Assembly: GCA_025201765.1 (NCBI GenBank) | Contig: MU623439.1 | Coordinates: 62,001-126,000, forward strand | From: Daldinia sp. FL1419 | Taxonomy: Eukaryota; Ascomycota; Sordariomycetes; Xylariales; Hypoxylaceae | Length of the DNA: 64,000 nucleotides | Direction of reading: 5' to 3' | Shown: one piece after another, positions 46,188 to 57,900 of the stretch | Layout: each line of letters begins with the position of its first letter | How positions within the stretch are numbered: position 1 is the first letter of the stretch | The notes under the pieces: model-generated | Told to the model about the DNA's origin: nothing | Databases searched by the model: none | The model's input: only the letters and a program-made list of their open reading frames with translations | Translations under genes and position numbers: made by a program

Positions 46188-49100
46188 CGTACCTATAAAC
46201 GAAGCCGAATACAATAAAGGTCTAAATAGAATCAAACATGTCTATTGAGTTATTCTATTTGCGTTGCTAGTATTCGATTCGAAGTGATTTCTCATAGATG
46301 ACTATGTACAATCCCAACTTGGCCCCTTACGAAGTGGTTTACTCTTTGGCTCAAAAGCCAATAGGAGACGGGATTATATCCAAGGCATTGAATAGTATGC
46401 AACCGTTCCAATTCCTTCTAGCTTAGATTCGCCAACCATGGCCATCATAATTATTTCACCGTAAACAACGTTTTAAACTTATAACATCTGTAAAAACCCG
46501 ATACCCTGCACCCGATGATGTGATTCGTCAATGCGTAGCGTAGGCGGACGTTTTACAAAACAGCTTTATAGACGACTCCACCGAAAAACAACGGCCTCGG
46601 TTCTCACGAGAATAATAAAGCGGTGAGTTTTGGTGTGTAGAATGGCATTCTGGTAATCTATTTTATTCTCCATCTGCTAGTAATTTTGGACCCCTTTGAC
46701 CCGAAACCACGTGGAAATGGAGCCCCGTCGCTGTTCCTAGCCCAGCTGTGTACCGAATCGGTTTATTCCAAACGGTGGCATCTCAGAGTCTCAAGACACG
46801 AGGAACAAAGAATACGCGATGCTTATTCGTAACTTTTTATGTGCAGTGCCTGTAGACATCCGAGTTACGAGCGAATCATCTTCGTTTGTATATCTACCTT
46901 ATACTAGCGTTCCGCCGAAGGTACACTTTAGGACGAGACCCCGAGAGACCTCTCCCAAGACGTGCGTAGGGTCTGTATACAAAGTGGAATATCCACATGT
47001 TCCAGTACACATACCTACATAGTACCTTCAGAGTACCCCCTTTCTTAGTTCCTACCGCGTCCTAAAGGGGCACCCCGGGAGTGTGGAGTATCAATCCCGC
47101 CTTAGTAGAAAGACCCCTGGCGCCGACCCCTTTGCAGCTATCTAAGTGAGAACCTATCGAGTCTCGCTGCTAAGAAATCCTCCAGCCAATAATTAGCCGA
47201 TCGGCTACCATCTTTCATCATACATGAACGGGGCCTACGTCAAGCGGCAGCTCAAGGGGAACACGAACACCTAGCCAAGTTATGGAACCCGGGGCTTGGT
47301 ATCCTATGAGATCCGCGCTCTTGCATCATCAAAGGCACGTGCGGCGGCGACGCCAGCGAGTCCCCGCCAACGGTGAGCCATCCACGTAGACGGCACCAAG
47401 GTCGGCCACGCGTTGCTTTTTGCTGGTCCTATATATAGCCTGTGTTGATCGCGTTCCGCCTCCGCAAATGGGGGATGGAGAATTCTGGGGACGTGCGTTC
47501 GTCCTCCCTCGTCTCCGCAAGGCGGCTCCGGCTTTCATCCGACCAGATCTGCCATACCGATTATCTTGACTTTATACCCGCTTCGTCCGTAGCTCGCTCG
47601 ACCTATCCGAGTCGGGACTTCTAGTCCAGGTGACCTATATATTACAATCCACTTTCAGATCAGGGGGCCTACTGCTCCCGCGTCCGTGCTTTAAAAGCAA
47701 CTTTGGTTGTCTACTAAAAGTCGGTGTTGGGTTCGCCTCCTGCTTCCTCGAAAAAGGGGGATTATAGGCTCGAACCTTTCAAGTCGGATAGGACCCCCGT
47801 ATGTGAGTCATTAACACCGCTCATTGATTTTGCCGCCGTCATCATTATCGTCATCGTCATCACCATCGGCCCCGTCTTTATCGACATCCACCTTGTTTCA
47901 CCTACTCCTCTGATCGGTAAGTCCTCGCCTGCCTAGACAACCATGTGGCAGAACAGCCGGCAAGCTACGTATGTAGGCCTATGCAAGCAACGTTACGTGT
48001 GCGAGCCGAACCGGTTTCCGGCGGCACCAGAACGGTGGTCCGCTAGATGGCGCAAAACACAACGAAAAGAGAAGAACCGAAAAGAAACATTCCATCGAGG
48101 AATCAAGTTCCTCCGGAATGACGATCCCCGAGGATTCTGGGGCTCCGAAAAGTGCCGACCATCGGTCCTCTCATATTAAGCCCGGTCTTCCGGGCTATCT
48201 TATTAAAAAGACTTTAAGGGGCATGACCTAAAAGAGGGGATTTAATAGGGCTGTTCGTTGAAGGATTACTCGTCGTGTGATTGAATTTCGTCACGCCAAG
48301 CAGAATATTGCACGAGAACGTATGTTTGCTCCAGTATAGCTCCATTATAGATCCATTAGACTTTGCGTAGGCCGGGCAACCTCTTATTCTCTAATATCAA
48401 AGCTGACTAGGTACCTAGGTAGGTATCTAGGTTAGGTGCCTATCTCTTCACCTTAGGCCCTAGGTGATAGCGGGACCCCTTTCCTTGTATCTGCGAACGT
48501 TTCAAATGAACGATCAAGTGGTTCTACTTGTGAATTGGGAATTGAAGATTATTCAGTATAGAAGATTCACTATGAAGCCTTAACCTTCATTTCACAGCTG
48601 TTTAAGATTGGTTCATAGCAACGAGATTTCACCACTTAGTCTATTACTACTACCTAGGTATATAGGTATCTAAGGCGCTTACCCTCTATAACTATCCGAG
48701 GTAGAAGGTGGTAGTTATATACGTAGGTACCTGGCATCTATCAAAATAGGAATCATACGAGTTCTCATCATACAGAGGTAAATCCCGCTTACAAGGCGTG
48801 ATCTAGGACTGAGTGTCTAAAAGTAAAACCCAATGCCTAGGTACCTATCTCGATGTAATTCATGATTTGACACGCATCGAAATTAGTAGACTATTCCACG
48901 CAATCTGTTCATCATCATCAAGTAGACAAGAGTAATCAGGGCCATGTCGGTAGGCATAACAAGATCCAAGTATTATAGGCAATGAGAGCAATAGGCCCTT
49001 GCTAACATGTATTTTCGTCCATACGGTAGCGTTTCATCGTGTACACCTGTAATGCGTAACCTCCATTGGGCGCGGCGAACTATCGTCATATCCTGCCCTT

Positions 49101-49873
49101 CCACCCGCCGCGAATGCTCCCACCCTTCCTTGATTACATAACGCCTCGTAGATGAACGAAGGGACGGGATGAAGTAAGATATCAGGAAAAAGAACATCAA
49201 CAGCGTCATGCTTAGGTCCATTCATGGATAAAAAGAGAACCCACTCTCAACCAGCCTGTTTCCTGGTTTCTCGCTCCTCAATATGCAAGTTATGTGTATA
49301 TAAACGTAAGATTGTAGGGAAATGATCAAATAACGAAAGTCCAACAGTAAGCATCTCTCGTAAAACTCGTGGGGTTTGTCGAGGCGAGAACGGCAAGCTT
49401 TGTTCGCTCTTGGGGGCCAAATGGGTGGGCAGGTGAAAAAATATATGAAGCCTCGTGATTGGCTGGTCGAATTCGGTGTACACGGTGGGAGGGAGGGTTA
49501 GCATAAGCTCGTGCTCGGATAATGGTTGAGGCTCAGAGGGTTGGATTGCCTCGCATGGAGGGATCCATCCCATCAAGCTATCCCGTCGAACTATAAGCAA
49601 ACTCGCACCACAAAAGCCCGCACCTGCCCTACGGCAAATTTCACGAAACCCTCAGAGTAATCTCTCCTAGCTAATATTCCATCCCGCTTTTCTTCTCCAA
49701 ACTCGTAAGCAAAACATCAAATCGTTACTGTATTTCAAAAAGGTTTCTTAACGGGCACTGTATCGAGAACGCCCATACCACCTAAAACGCCAGAATATGA
49801 AATAAAACGAGAAGCAATGCTTCAACCATGGATCGAAGACGCCAATGAGGTTCAAGGCCAACCAGCTTCGATA
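46188..49873. other. gene-poor stretch
   Basis: About 3.7 kb between the SET gene and the 3' end of the J-domain gene. Short open frames, including 47724..47936 (a TCATCG-type repeat translated as a hydrophobic run) and 49247..49600 (minus), have no domain. A perfect hairpin lies at 48179..48196. Many TACCTA/TAGGTA repeats occur from 48410 to 48850. Confidence 0.4.
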
Positions 49874-51670
49874 TTACGTAAGCACCTCTTCCCGATACGT
49901 CGAGCGAGTAACATCGGCATACTTGACATCTGCTGGGTCGAATTGATTTGCGAATTTGACGTTTGGAAATGGAATCTCATCCTCATAGGTATCATGCGGC
50001 GCGAAATAACTCGGTCGAGGTTCCGCACGGCGCGCGGAGCTATTAGGCATAGCATACGATGTCTTCTTCGTGCTCCTAGGCAGCTCCCCCGTATAATAGT
50101 GTTCCTGCACTGGGATAACCCTTCTGGTGGACGCGTCTACCGCATAGCGCGTGGTAGATTGTGTCGGCATAGCTTCCGGGGACTGTGTACGCCGACCGCG
50201 ACGATGTCGCCGATCGTCGTCCGAGGATTCATCCGAGTAGACGCGATTGTGACGCGATCTGCTTCGCTCTCGGCCCAGGTTAGAGCTCCCCATCCAAGTC
50301 GCTGCGCGTTCTAGACTGGGGATTTGAGGCGGCCGAGAGTAATTATCGGTATTCGAGCGGCTCAGGTGCGGGACTCTATGAGAATCGGATTGCATGGGGA
50401 TCGGGATAGAACGGGATTTCGACGAATCTACGACGATCGTCTCTCGAGTTTGCCCGGGCTTGTGAGATTTCTCCTTCGAACGTGGGGTATCATGCGACAT
50501 GCGGCGGGTCCTTGCCGAAGATCTTTTCATGGGATCCTCATCCGAAAGTATATCCCTAGGCTCGGCCATAGGCGGGGGCGGAAACGCCGCACCCGTAGCC
50601 GGCGGCGGCGTCGGTACGGCAATAGGGGTGATGTATTGAACGTTAAAATTCGCTTGACACGTCTGCGCCCGGTTAAGCTGCGGCGGCTTTCCGCCGGATC
50701 TACTCATGTAACGGATCGCGGACTCCAAGGCCTCGGAATTCTTTCTTTCGCGCTCTGAAGTTGGTGGTGGTGGACGGCTAGTTTCCCGCGAAGGGGCGAT
50801 GGGCACCTCTTCATATTTCCGACTACTGCTAGACTTCTTCTTGTCCGGCTTAGAGGATGACGTCGTGTAGAAGACATCTTCTCGTTCTTCGGGAACCTCC
50901 ACGTAAGGGGCCCTATGGCGGCGATGCTTCTCCTCGGATTCCTTACGGCGGTCCTTCTCAGATCGCTTCTTCTCTTCCTTTCGATCCTCCTTGCGCCGTT
51001 CTTTCTCCTTCTTGGTTTCCTTCTCCCTTTCCCGCTCTCGCTCTCGCTCTCGCTCCTTTAATCGCTCAGCTTCTCTGATCTCTCTTCCCCTTTCCCTTTC
51101 CCTTTCCTTCTCCTTCTCACGGGTCCACTCCTCCTCCTCCTTCCGTCTCCGTCGCTCCTCATCCTTCCTAGAAGGCTTTTCTCTCTCATTATCGTAGCTC
51201 GCCGTCTTCCTCGCATGGCGAACCTTCTCATCAAATTTCCTAGCGTGTATATCCTCATCCCACGAACGGGATGGAGGGGTGTGGCTGTAGACGTTGTGGG
51301 AGCTAGGCGTACCCGCAAACGTCGAGGGCCGCGGCTCGGCTTCGCGAACGTCGAAGTGATATTTGGTCTCGGTACGCTTCGAAGAACGTGGGGTCGACGC
51401 CGAAGTCGTCGCCGCTCCTCTCTCTCTTCTCAGCTCTTCGAGCTTGACCTTGTCGTCGTATCTAGCTCGTTCGGTCTCGTTGCTTAGCAACTCGTAAGCC
51501 TGCTGGACCTGCTGAAATTCCTTTTGCTTCTCTTCTTTCAACTTGGGGTCTTGGACCTTGTCGGGATGGCATTTGAGTACAAGCTTCCGGTGAGCCGACC
51601 GGATCTCTGGGAGCTGAGCATCCTTGGATACACCGAGGGCCTTGTATGGGTCGGGAGGTAGGGACGACAT
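49874..51670 (-). CDS. J-domain (DnaJ/Hsp40) protein with long charged low-complexity region
   Basis: Intronless 598-residue frame. The start MSSLPPDPYKALGVSKDAQL leads the J-domain (about 8-75) with the HPD motif (35-37), which stimulates Hsp70 ATPase. There is no Gly/Phe zone or zinc-finger domain, so it is a class C type. Residues about 160-290 are an Arg/Glu/Lys-rich region with many RE/ER pairs, as seen in RNA-binding or spliceosome-linked J-proteins; the rest is Ser/Pro/Arg-rich and disordered. Nuclear location is inferred. An in-frame ATG at 52054 exists, but its extra 128 residues are hydrophobic or low-complexity and sit in what looks like the leader, so the internal ATG at 51670, which leads directly into the J-domain, was chosen. 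Confidence 0.87.
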   Translation of the reverse strand: MSSLPPDPYKALGVSKDAQLPEIRSAHRKLVLKCHPDKVQDPKLKEEKQKEFQQVQQAYELLSNETERARYDDKVKLEELRRERGAATTSASTPRSSKRTETKYHFDVREAEPRPSTFAGTPSSHNVYSHTPPSRSWDEDIHARKFDEKVRHARKTASYDNEREKPSRKDEERRRRKEEEEWTREKEKERERERGREIREAERLKEREREREREREKETKKEKERRKEDRKEEKKRSEKDRRKESEEKHRRHRAPYVEVPEEREDVFYTTSSSKPDKKKSSSSRKYEEVPIAPSRETSRPPPPTSERERKNSEALESAIRYMSRSGGKPPQLNRAQTCQANFNVQYITPIAVPTPPPATGAAFPPPPMAEPRDILSDEDPMKRSSARTRRMSHDTPRSKEKSHKPGQTRETIVVDSSKSRSIPIPMQSDSHRVPHLSRSNTDNYSRPPQIPSLERAATWMGSSNLGRERSRSRHNRVYSDESSDDDRRHRRGRRTQSPEAMPTQSTTRYAVDASTRRVIPVQEHYYTGELPRSTKKTSYAMPNSSARRAEPRPSYFAPHDTYEDEIPFPNVKFANQFDPADVKYADVTRSTYREEVLT

Positions 51671-52606
51671 GATGTTGGGTAGTTTGAAGCTGTAGAGGTA
51701 AAAATGGAAGATGGCAGCGTGTCGCAACAGTCCTGAGGAAGGACGACTTGGTGGATTTGTTGTTTGGTAGTAGTCGCTGGGACGACCAGAAAAGACGGTG
51801 ACGAGAGAAAGTGGAGAATTATTGCATATAAGGCGGGCCTGCGGTGAAGGTAGATCGAACGCCGACTTAAGATGCGGGCTCGTAAGATGGAGTAATAAAT
51901 AGATTGAACGTAATAATAGTTGTCGTAATAGTAGTAGCGGTAGGAAAAGTAGCAACGACGGTATATGGTCGCAATGTCGGCGACGATAGCAACGGTAGTT
52001 AATGATAATAGACAAATTGGTCAAAAATAATACACTGGCTGTTTGTAGTTGCACAAGCCTAGATTTGGAAACGAAAGGGGGAAGAAATAGAAGATAAAGT
52101 CAGAAGTCAGATTCAATTAAGAACTGACCGCGACTAGATAATTCCAATGACGGACCATTACTTTAGATGAACGGAGAATGGTCGGTCTTGTGGAAGAATG
52201 GCGTGTGTCAACACAATTTGGATAGATGGTGGTTTGATGAGGTCACGGAATACGGATTGAGAACTCGAAAAGGATAGAGAGAGAGAATGAAGGGGTGGAA
52301 GGATGAAATGTGAGAATGAGAAGGAGGGGTATGGGTTGATGATAGATAGACGGGGATGGGGGCTCCTCAGAATAGGTTTTTGTATAGGTTGGTATAAAGG
52401 TTGGTATTGGCTCTTACGGCTTCTTAATGGCTTCCTAACGGCTGTTATGAGCACAGAAGCGCAAGAGTGACAAAGTAACAAAGAAGGGGTTGTGAGGCTT
52501 GACGGATTGGCCCTTTTTTAGAATAGATGGGTAAGATCGTAAGGGAAACCAAAATGTAACCTAGGTAATACTTAGGTACGACTTAAGGAAAGAAAAAAAA
52601 GGTAAC

Positions 52607-52638
52607 TAGCCAAAGTAGCCAAAGTAGCCAAAGTAGCC
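52607..52638. repeat. 9-base tandem repeat
   Basis: TAGCCAAAG occurs three times exactly, followed by a five-base partial copy. Confidence 0.85.
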
Positions 52639-54185
52639 ACTCCTGACGACTCCTGGGCCACTCTAGCCACTTTCTTTGCGGATTAAAGAGAGGGGTGGGA
52701 TTGACGAGAACGATGCGACGGACGATGGCGGATTTTTTAGGATTCGCCTGACGGATCCAGGAAAGGGATCGCTTGGTTTAGGTAGGTACTTTTTATTATG
52801 TACCCTTCGGTCTTCCTGACAGGCCCTGATGACAAGCGGGCGGTCCGGTTCTTCTTTAGCGTACCTTCGTTGGCGTGCCTAGCCTAAGTACTAGGAAGGG
52901 TCTAGAGAGGGGGGGAGGAATAAAAAATTACGCCTGAAGAGGCAAGAGAGGGGGAATAAACTTTTAGGGGACTTCCCTTTAGGAGGGTACGGGTACCTAT
53001 TACCAATATTCGAAGCCGCCAATAGGGCAAGTAGGTACAGCTAATAAGACCAATAATGCTCAACAGCTACCTATCACGAGAGGTAGCCGTAATACGTAGG
53101 TATATCGTAGGTACCTATTGTATTGTATTGTACATAGGTATCGTATCGTATTGTACAATACCGTACCGAAGTACCTCGTAGATAACTTTGCTAGGTATTG
53201 TACCTCAGGTGCACAGGTGGTAAATCCCTATAGGCAGGTGGGGCTTCTACGATTCTTTTAGGGTATTGTACGATGCCGTACCTACGCTTAAGGTTACCTA
53301 TACGTTGGAAAAAGAAGTCGACGGTACCTAGGTAAACGGAGACAGGCCAGCTTTTCCCCTGCAACTCCACTGGAACTGTGCTGCTCTGCGCTGCACTGCA
53401 CCGCTCCGCTACTGCGCTACTGCGCTGCGACAGTGGATATTATATCGCGTATTGTATAGCAAATTGTACAATTCGGCGGGGACTAAAGGACTTTTCTCAA
53501 CGTGGCACAATAGCGTTGAATCGATGTACCCGTAATCGCGCCGACGAGTACCCGGAAGTGTAGGTACCTGAAGCTACCCAAGGTACTTGTGTACTGAAAG
53601 GTGTGTCGAACGCGAGAACGGGAAAGACGATGGGAAAGACGATGGAACGGAATGGACGGGGACGGAATCAACGGCAAAAGTTGGACAGTCACAAGCTCCG
53701 ATAGCAACGCTGTGATAGCGATGTGATGGCGATGTGATAGCGATGCTAACAAATACTAGTACTAACTAGTAGCTCTAATAATACGAATAACGGTAAAAGG
53801 TAAAACGGTCAAAATTAATCACCAGATCCAGCGTGGTATCGTTCCTGTTTATCTTTCTCCTCTCCGTTCAGTCACCTGTCGTTCTCACCGAGTATCTCGC
53901 GCAGAAATCCACCTAGAGGATCCAAGGGAGGCAAAGGAGGGTCAGTCAGGAACCGGATTACACTACGTCGGGAATGCCCAGCAAAAAGTTGTCAAAGTCG
54001 CGGGGGGAGGAATAGAAGACACGAACCATGCAAGTTGGTTGGATAGTCTTAGGTAATACCGGTCCACGATGTAGGTCCTATGTAGGTCTTATGTATTACC
54101 CTGCGTGTGGTAGAAGTGTATTAGTAGTAATGGGTATGTGGTGCGCAGCAGTATGTCGTATGTAAGTACGTATGTAAGAGATACC

Positions 54186-54260
54186 TTACCTACCTACCTA
54201 CCTACCTATGTATGTATGTGTGTAGGTATGTATGTGTGTATGTAGGTGTATGTAGGTATC
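54186..54260. repeat. TACC/TATG microsatellite
   Basis: A run of TACC units (to about 54208) turns into TATG/TGTA/GGTA units, giving about 75 bases of tetranucleotide-like sequence. Confidence 0.8.
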
Positions 54261-54395
54261 GTAGTATAGGGCAATCCGTAAAGTAGGATAGGTTGGGTTA
54301 GATTAGATACCTACCTAGGTAGGTAGATAATCTCTCTCACGGGGATGGTCCAGCATCCGAATGAGACGAATAGAAGAGAGGAGGGAGGAGTCAGG

Positions 54396-54420
54396 TTTTT
54401 TTTTTTTTTTTTTTTTTTTT
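54396..54420. repeat. 25-base T run
   Basis: An uninterrupted run of 25 T on the plus strand. It could be the poly(A) end of an old retrocopy on the minus strand, or simple slippage; no element body could be identified beside it. Confidence 0.9.
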
Positions 54421-54944
54421 CTCCTCAGTTTTCAACGAATGGTCTCGGCCAATGTCGGTGGGGGCAAATTGGCAAAGGGGAGAGGCGTGCGAGTCGGCGT
54501 GTATGAATAAATAGAAGAAACTGGATAATGGAGCAATGGAAGAGAAAGAAATTGAATTATGATGACAATGACGAGTGAGAGATATGTAAGTAGGAAAAAA
54601 TAGGTGACTTCGAGTAGTTGAATATAATTGCTCAATGTAACCAAAAATCTATCTAGAACCGATGCTATGACGAGATGATGGGTATAAAATCAGTTATAAA
54701 GATGAGATGTGACTTATTAGAAAAAATAGCGCTTCCCAAGAGTGACGACAATAGAACTCGTAAATACATAATACCGAGAGAAAAACGTTGGACAATCCGT
54801 AACAAGGTGAACGTACGAAAGGTAACACAGTCTCCGGATAGTTATCAAAAATAGAGTGGCCTATTTTACCGAATTTCTCAAGACGATCGAATGCGTAGCA
54901 GATGCAATGCGATGCGATGCTATTCTACTAGTCCTACCGCCGGC

Positions 54945-54974
54945 CCTTGCTGGTCCTTGCTGGTCCTTGCTGGT
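54945..54974. repeat. 10-base tandem repeat
   Basis: CCTTGCTGGT occurs three times in tandem. Confidence 0.85.
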
Positions 54975-57900
54975 CCTCCTGGTTCGTAGCTGAAGAGTTG
55001 TGTCTGCTGTTGCTAGCTTGGCTTCTCGTGAGCCAATAGCTCTGGACCAAATTCCCCCCTACTTCCGTGTAAGTCGAGATGTTGGGGTTACTCGGACAGG
55101 TGGCAATAATAACGGCGATGGCGAATTCTAGCAGAAACGGATACAAATCCGATGCATATTTCAAATGCGATCTTGGTCTGGGTTTTCCTCTTCTTTTCTG
55201 TTATAGAGCATGTGGAACGATACGCTTGGTGGCTCAGATTCAGACTCGAGATACCGAACACTCGGTCAAGAAGATCCGTTCAAGACGCCGAAAGGCTGTA
55301 GGAAAACTTCATGTTGCTCTTCGATGCCCCTATCCAAGTCTACCTACGTATCTAATGCACGTAAAGTAGATATACACATTGAGGTATGCAAGACTCTGTG
55401 TGGAGAGTCTTGGTATCGCCCGATTTCGAAACCAGCGGTGAAGGTCGATATGCCCTTCCTCATGCACGCCGCTTCTTGCCTCTAACTCCTTGTGTTATTT
55501 TGTGTATCACCTATAACGATCGATCTCACAGTAGCAATGCAGGACGCAATATTGGGGGATGGTCAACCGGACACTCAGCGAAGTTTCCATTACTGGTCCA
55601 TGCCTAATAAAATCATCGCGTTCGCAACGTAAAAAAGACTAGCCCAAGGCTAAGGAAGGGTCATCGCGAAGAGGCAAGCTGTGATAAATACTAACCTAAC
55701 CTAGGTACTTCCTAGCTGAAGCTATAGCTAGGTAGTAAGCATCAGATAGTAAAATCACAGCCGCGCCAATGAATTATCATGGACTGTTCATAAAGATCCG
55801 TTATGTACAGAGTCAATTGGAAGCTTCTTACTCGTCCCTAACAGGGCGAGGGGGGAACATGCTAACGGGTAATAGACTAATAGTATACGTCGTTCTCGTG
55901 ACAATCCCATACCAATGCCCAAGTGTCGAATACCATTCTCCTCTATCCATCTCACACCTATCGCATCCAGGTCGTACGGTATTTCTAGATTTGCGTCTTC
56001 CTCGCTTAGTAGTAGAATCTCTACCGGCGTCCGTTCGACTAGGCGAATAGAGTATTTCAGGAGCCCGGTAGTAGGACGGACTATTAGTCGGGAAGTTTGA
56101 CCAGTTATATCGGTAGCCGTCTTATGATCATCTATACCTAGGTTCATCCGAACGATGTCCGTCCTTGCAGGTTCGCGCCCGTTGCGAATTGGACCACGAT
56201 GATAACGTCCTCTCATATGACCTATAACCCTAATGCAAATAGGTTTACCTCTTCATCATCCGAAGTAACCGATTCGTGGCATTCTCACAGATCCCAGTAT
56301 ACTTAAGGCATGAGAACGATAGCGACTTGGCCGTTATCGTATGGCCGCGACGATACGATGCCTTTCCCCTTTAGTCCTCATCCTGCAGCCAGGTGATACC
56401 TAGACAGGTACCTACGTTCTTCATAGATTCCCAAACTTGGAAGTCCTCTTGGGCAATTTGCAGCAATTCGCGCCTATTGGATTAATCTAGCCTATGTTCT
56501 CCAAGTCTAAACCGGTGGTGATAGGCACAAGAGACTCAATGGGTCCCCGCGACCGTTGACCAGTCGACTTAGCCCACAGTACCATGCCAATTCTTCTTGG
56601 TTGCATTAACTATCAAGGACCAGCTGCAAAGTTGCTTGTCACACTCGCATATAAAGAGAATAGGGTGGGTGCTTATGTGGTCCCCCTTACGGAATCGGGA
56701 ACCAATTGGCTTTTCACATAAAAGCAGGTACGTTTTGGAGTGCCGCATAAGCATGGGTTAGTATGGTAGAGATGGTAGAGATGGTAGAGCACGGTAGAGA
56801 AAGTGGTGTGCGGCTACTATGGTGAGGAAGCGTGATCACGATCTATAGGCAGCTTACGGCTCGCAACGCTCTCATTCCACGAGCCTGCATGGAAATAGGT
56901 TGCACGAGGCTTCAGCATCTGGCCACGAAGTATCTGAGATGGTGTGGTAAGATGAGGTAGTTTGAAGGTCAGACGGGAAGGATTGGCCTAGAGAAGGGAG
57001 AGCTCAGCAGCTAATAAGGGATCTGAACCGGGACCTCTCTCTAGTCCAATGATCTGTCACCTCTAGTGGATCGAATCGACGCCCTGGAACAAGCCCACGC
57101 CTCGGCCGGAGTTGGTCTGGCTCGTTCAATGGACGATGTGGATCAAGTTGGACTTAGGTAGGCCAAGATTCTAGAGAAGAGAAGAATAGGAAGAAAAAAA
57201 AAACCCTCCCAAAAAGACACCTAACTGAGATCGTAGCTACATTAAGCTATCGTTAGAGGGCCCATATCGTCTTATAAATAAATACAGTACAGTAGTCTAG
57301 GTTAGATGCTCGTGGGTCTCTACTTAATTTTCCGTTCTCGTGGCCTTCCTCAGTAATCAAGGAAGACGAACATGGCTAGGTAGGTTAGCTTTTACGGCGG
57401 GCTTTGCTCGACTTGGTTCGTCCAAAACTCCATAACTCCACACCAAGGCACGTTGAGCCAGTCTCGGCGGTCAACGTGCGGGACCTCAGGGATGATCGAT
57501 GGTGCAGATTTCGGCGAATCGAGTCGTCCGTCTACTAAACTAGGAACCTATCTCGGGTCTTCTGGGTCGCCGCCCTATTTAACCATGATAAATCACCGTG
57601 GAGACCAGATTAAAAGGCCGACAGGACTCGACGAGATAGATTCCTAATTATCTGCCCGACTACTAGAAAAGCATTTTATCACGAGCTATCTTTCCTGCTG
57701 CTAGTGAATCTTCCCGATCTGTTTCATGTCGGGTCGATGTGCGTGATTATCCTTGCTTGTCCCCACGATCGTCCTTTTCGCTACCTACGTACGAGGCGGG
57801 GGCGGGGTCGATGATGAATTCATCGTCAGATCGTCAAACCATATGCACGAATGAGCGATAGATAAGCTTGTATTTTCGTTGCTTCAAGGAAATGACCAAC

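Noticed and set aside
47724..47936. 70-codon frame with a hydrophobic run that looks like a membrane segment
   Set aside because: The run comes from a TCATCG-type simple repeat; no support for a gene.
48179..48196. Perfect hairpin with 7-base arms and a TCTT loop
   Set aside because: Looks like a bacterial-type terminator, but this is a fungal intergenic region with no gene ending there; probably chance.
49247..49600. 117-codon minus-strand frame downstream of the J-protein
   Set aside because: No domain, and a position consistent with 3' UTR sequence.
51671..52054. In-frame N-terminal extension of the J-protein
   Set aside because: Residues are hydrophobic or low-complexity, and the J-domain starts directly at the internal ATG at 51670, as usual in the family.
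52158..52481. 107-codon minus-strand frame
   Set aside because: Ser/Pro/Leu-rich translation of a purine-rich plus strand (GAGA-type repeats) in the J-protein leader or promoter.
55788..56216. 142-codon minus-strand frame
   Set aside because: No domain recognised, and a 93-codon frame is open on the other strand over the same bases; not enough to call a gene.
57000..57090. Possible tRNA B-box (GGTTCAGATCC) on the minus strand
   Set aside because: No matching A-box or cloverleaf arms could be built.
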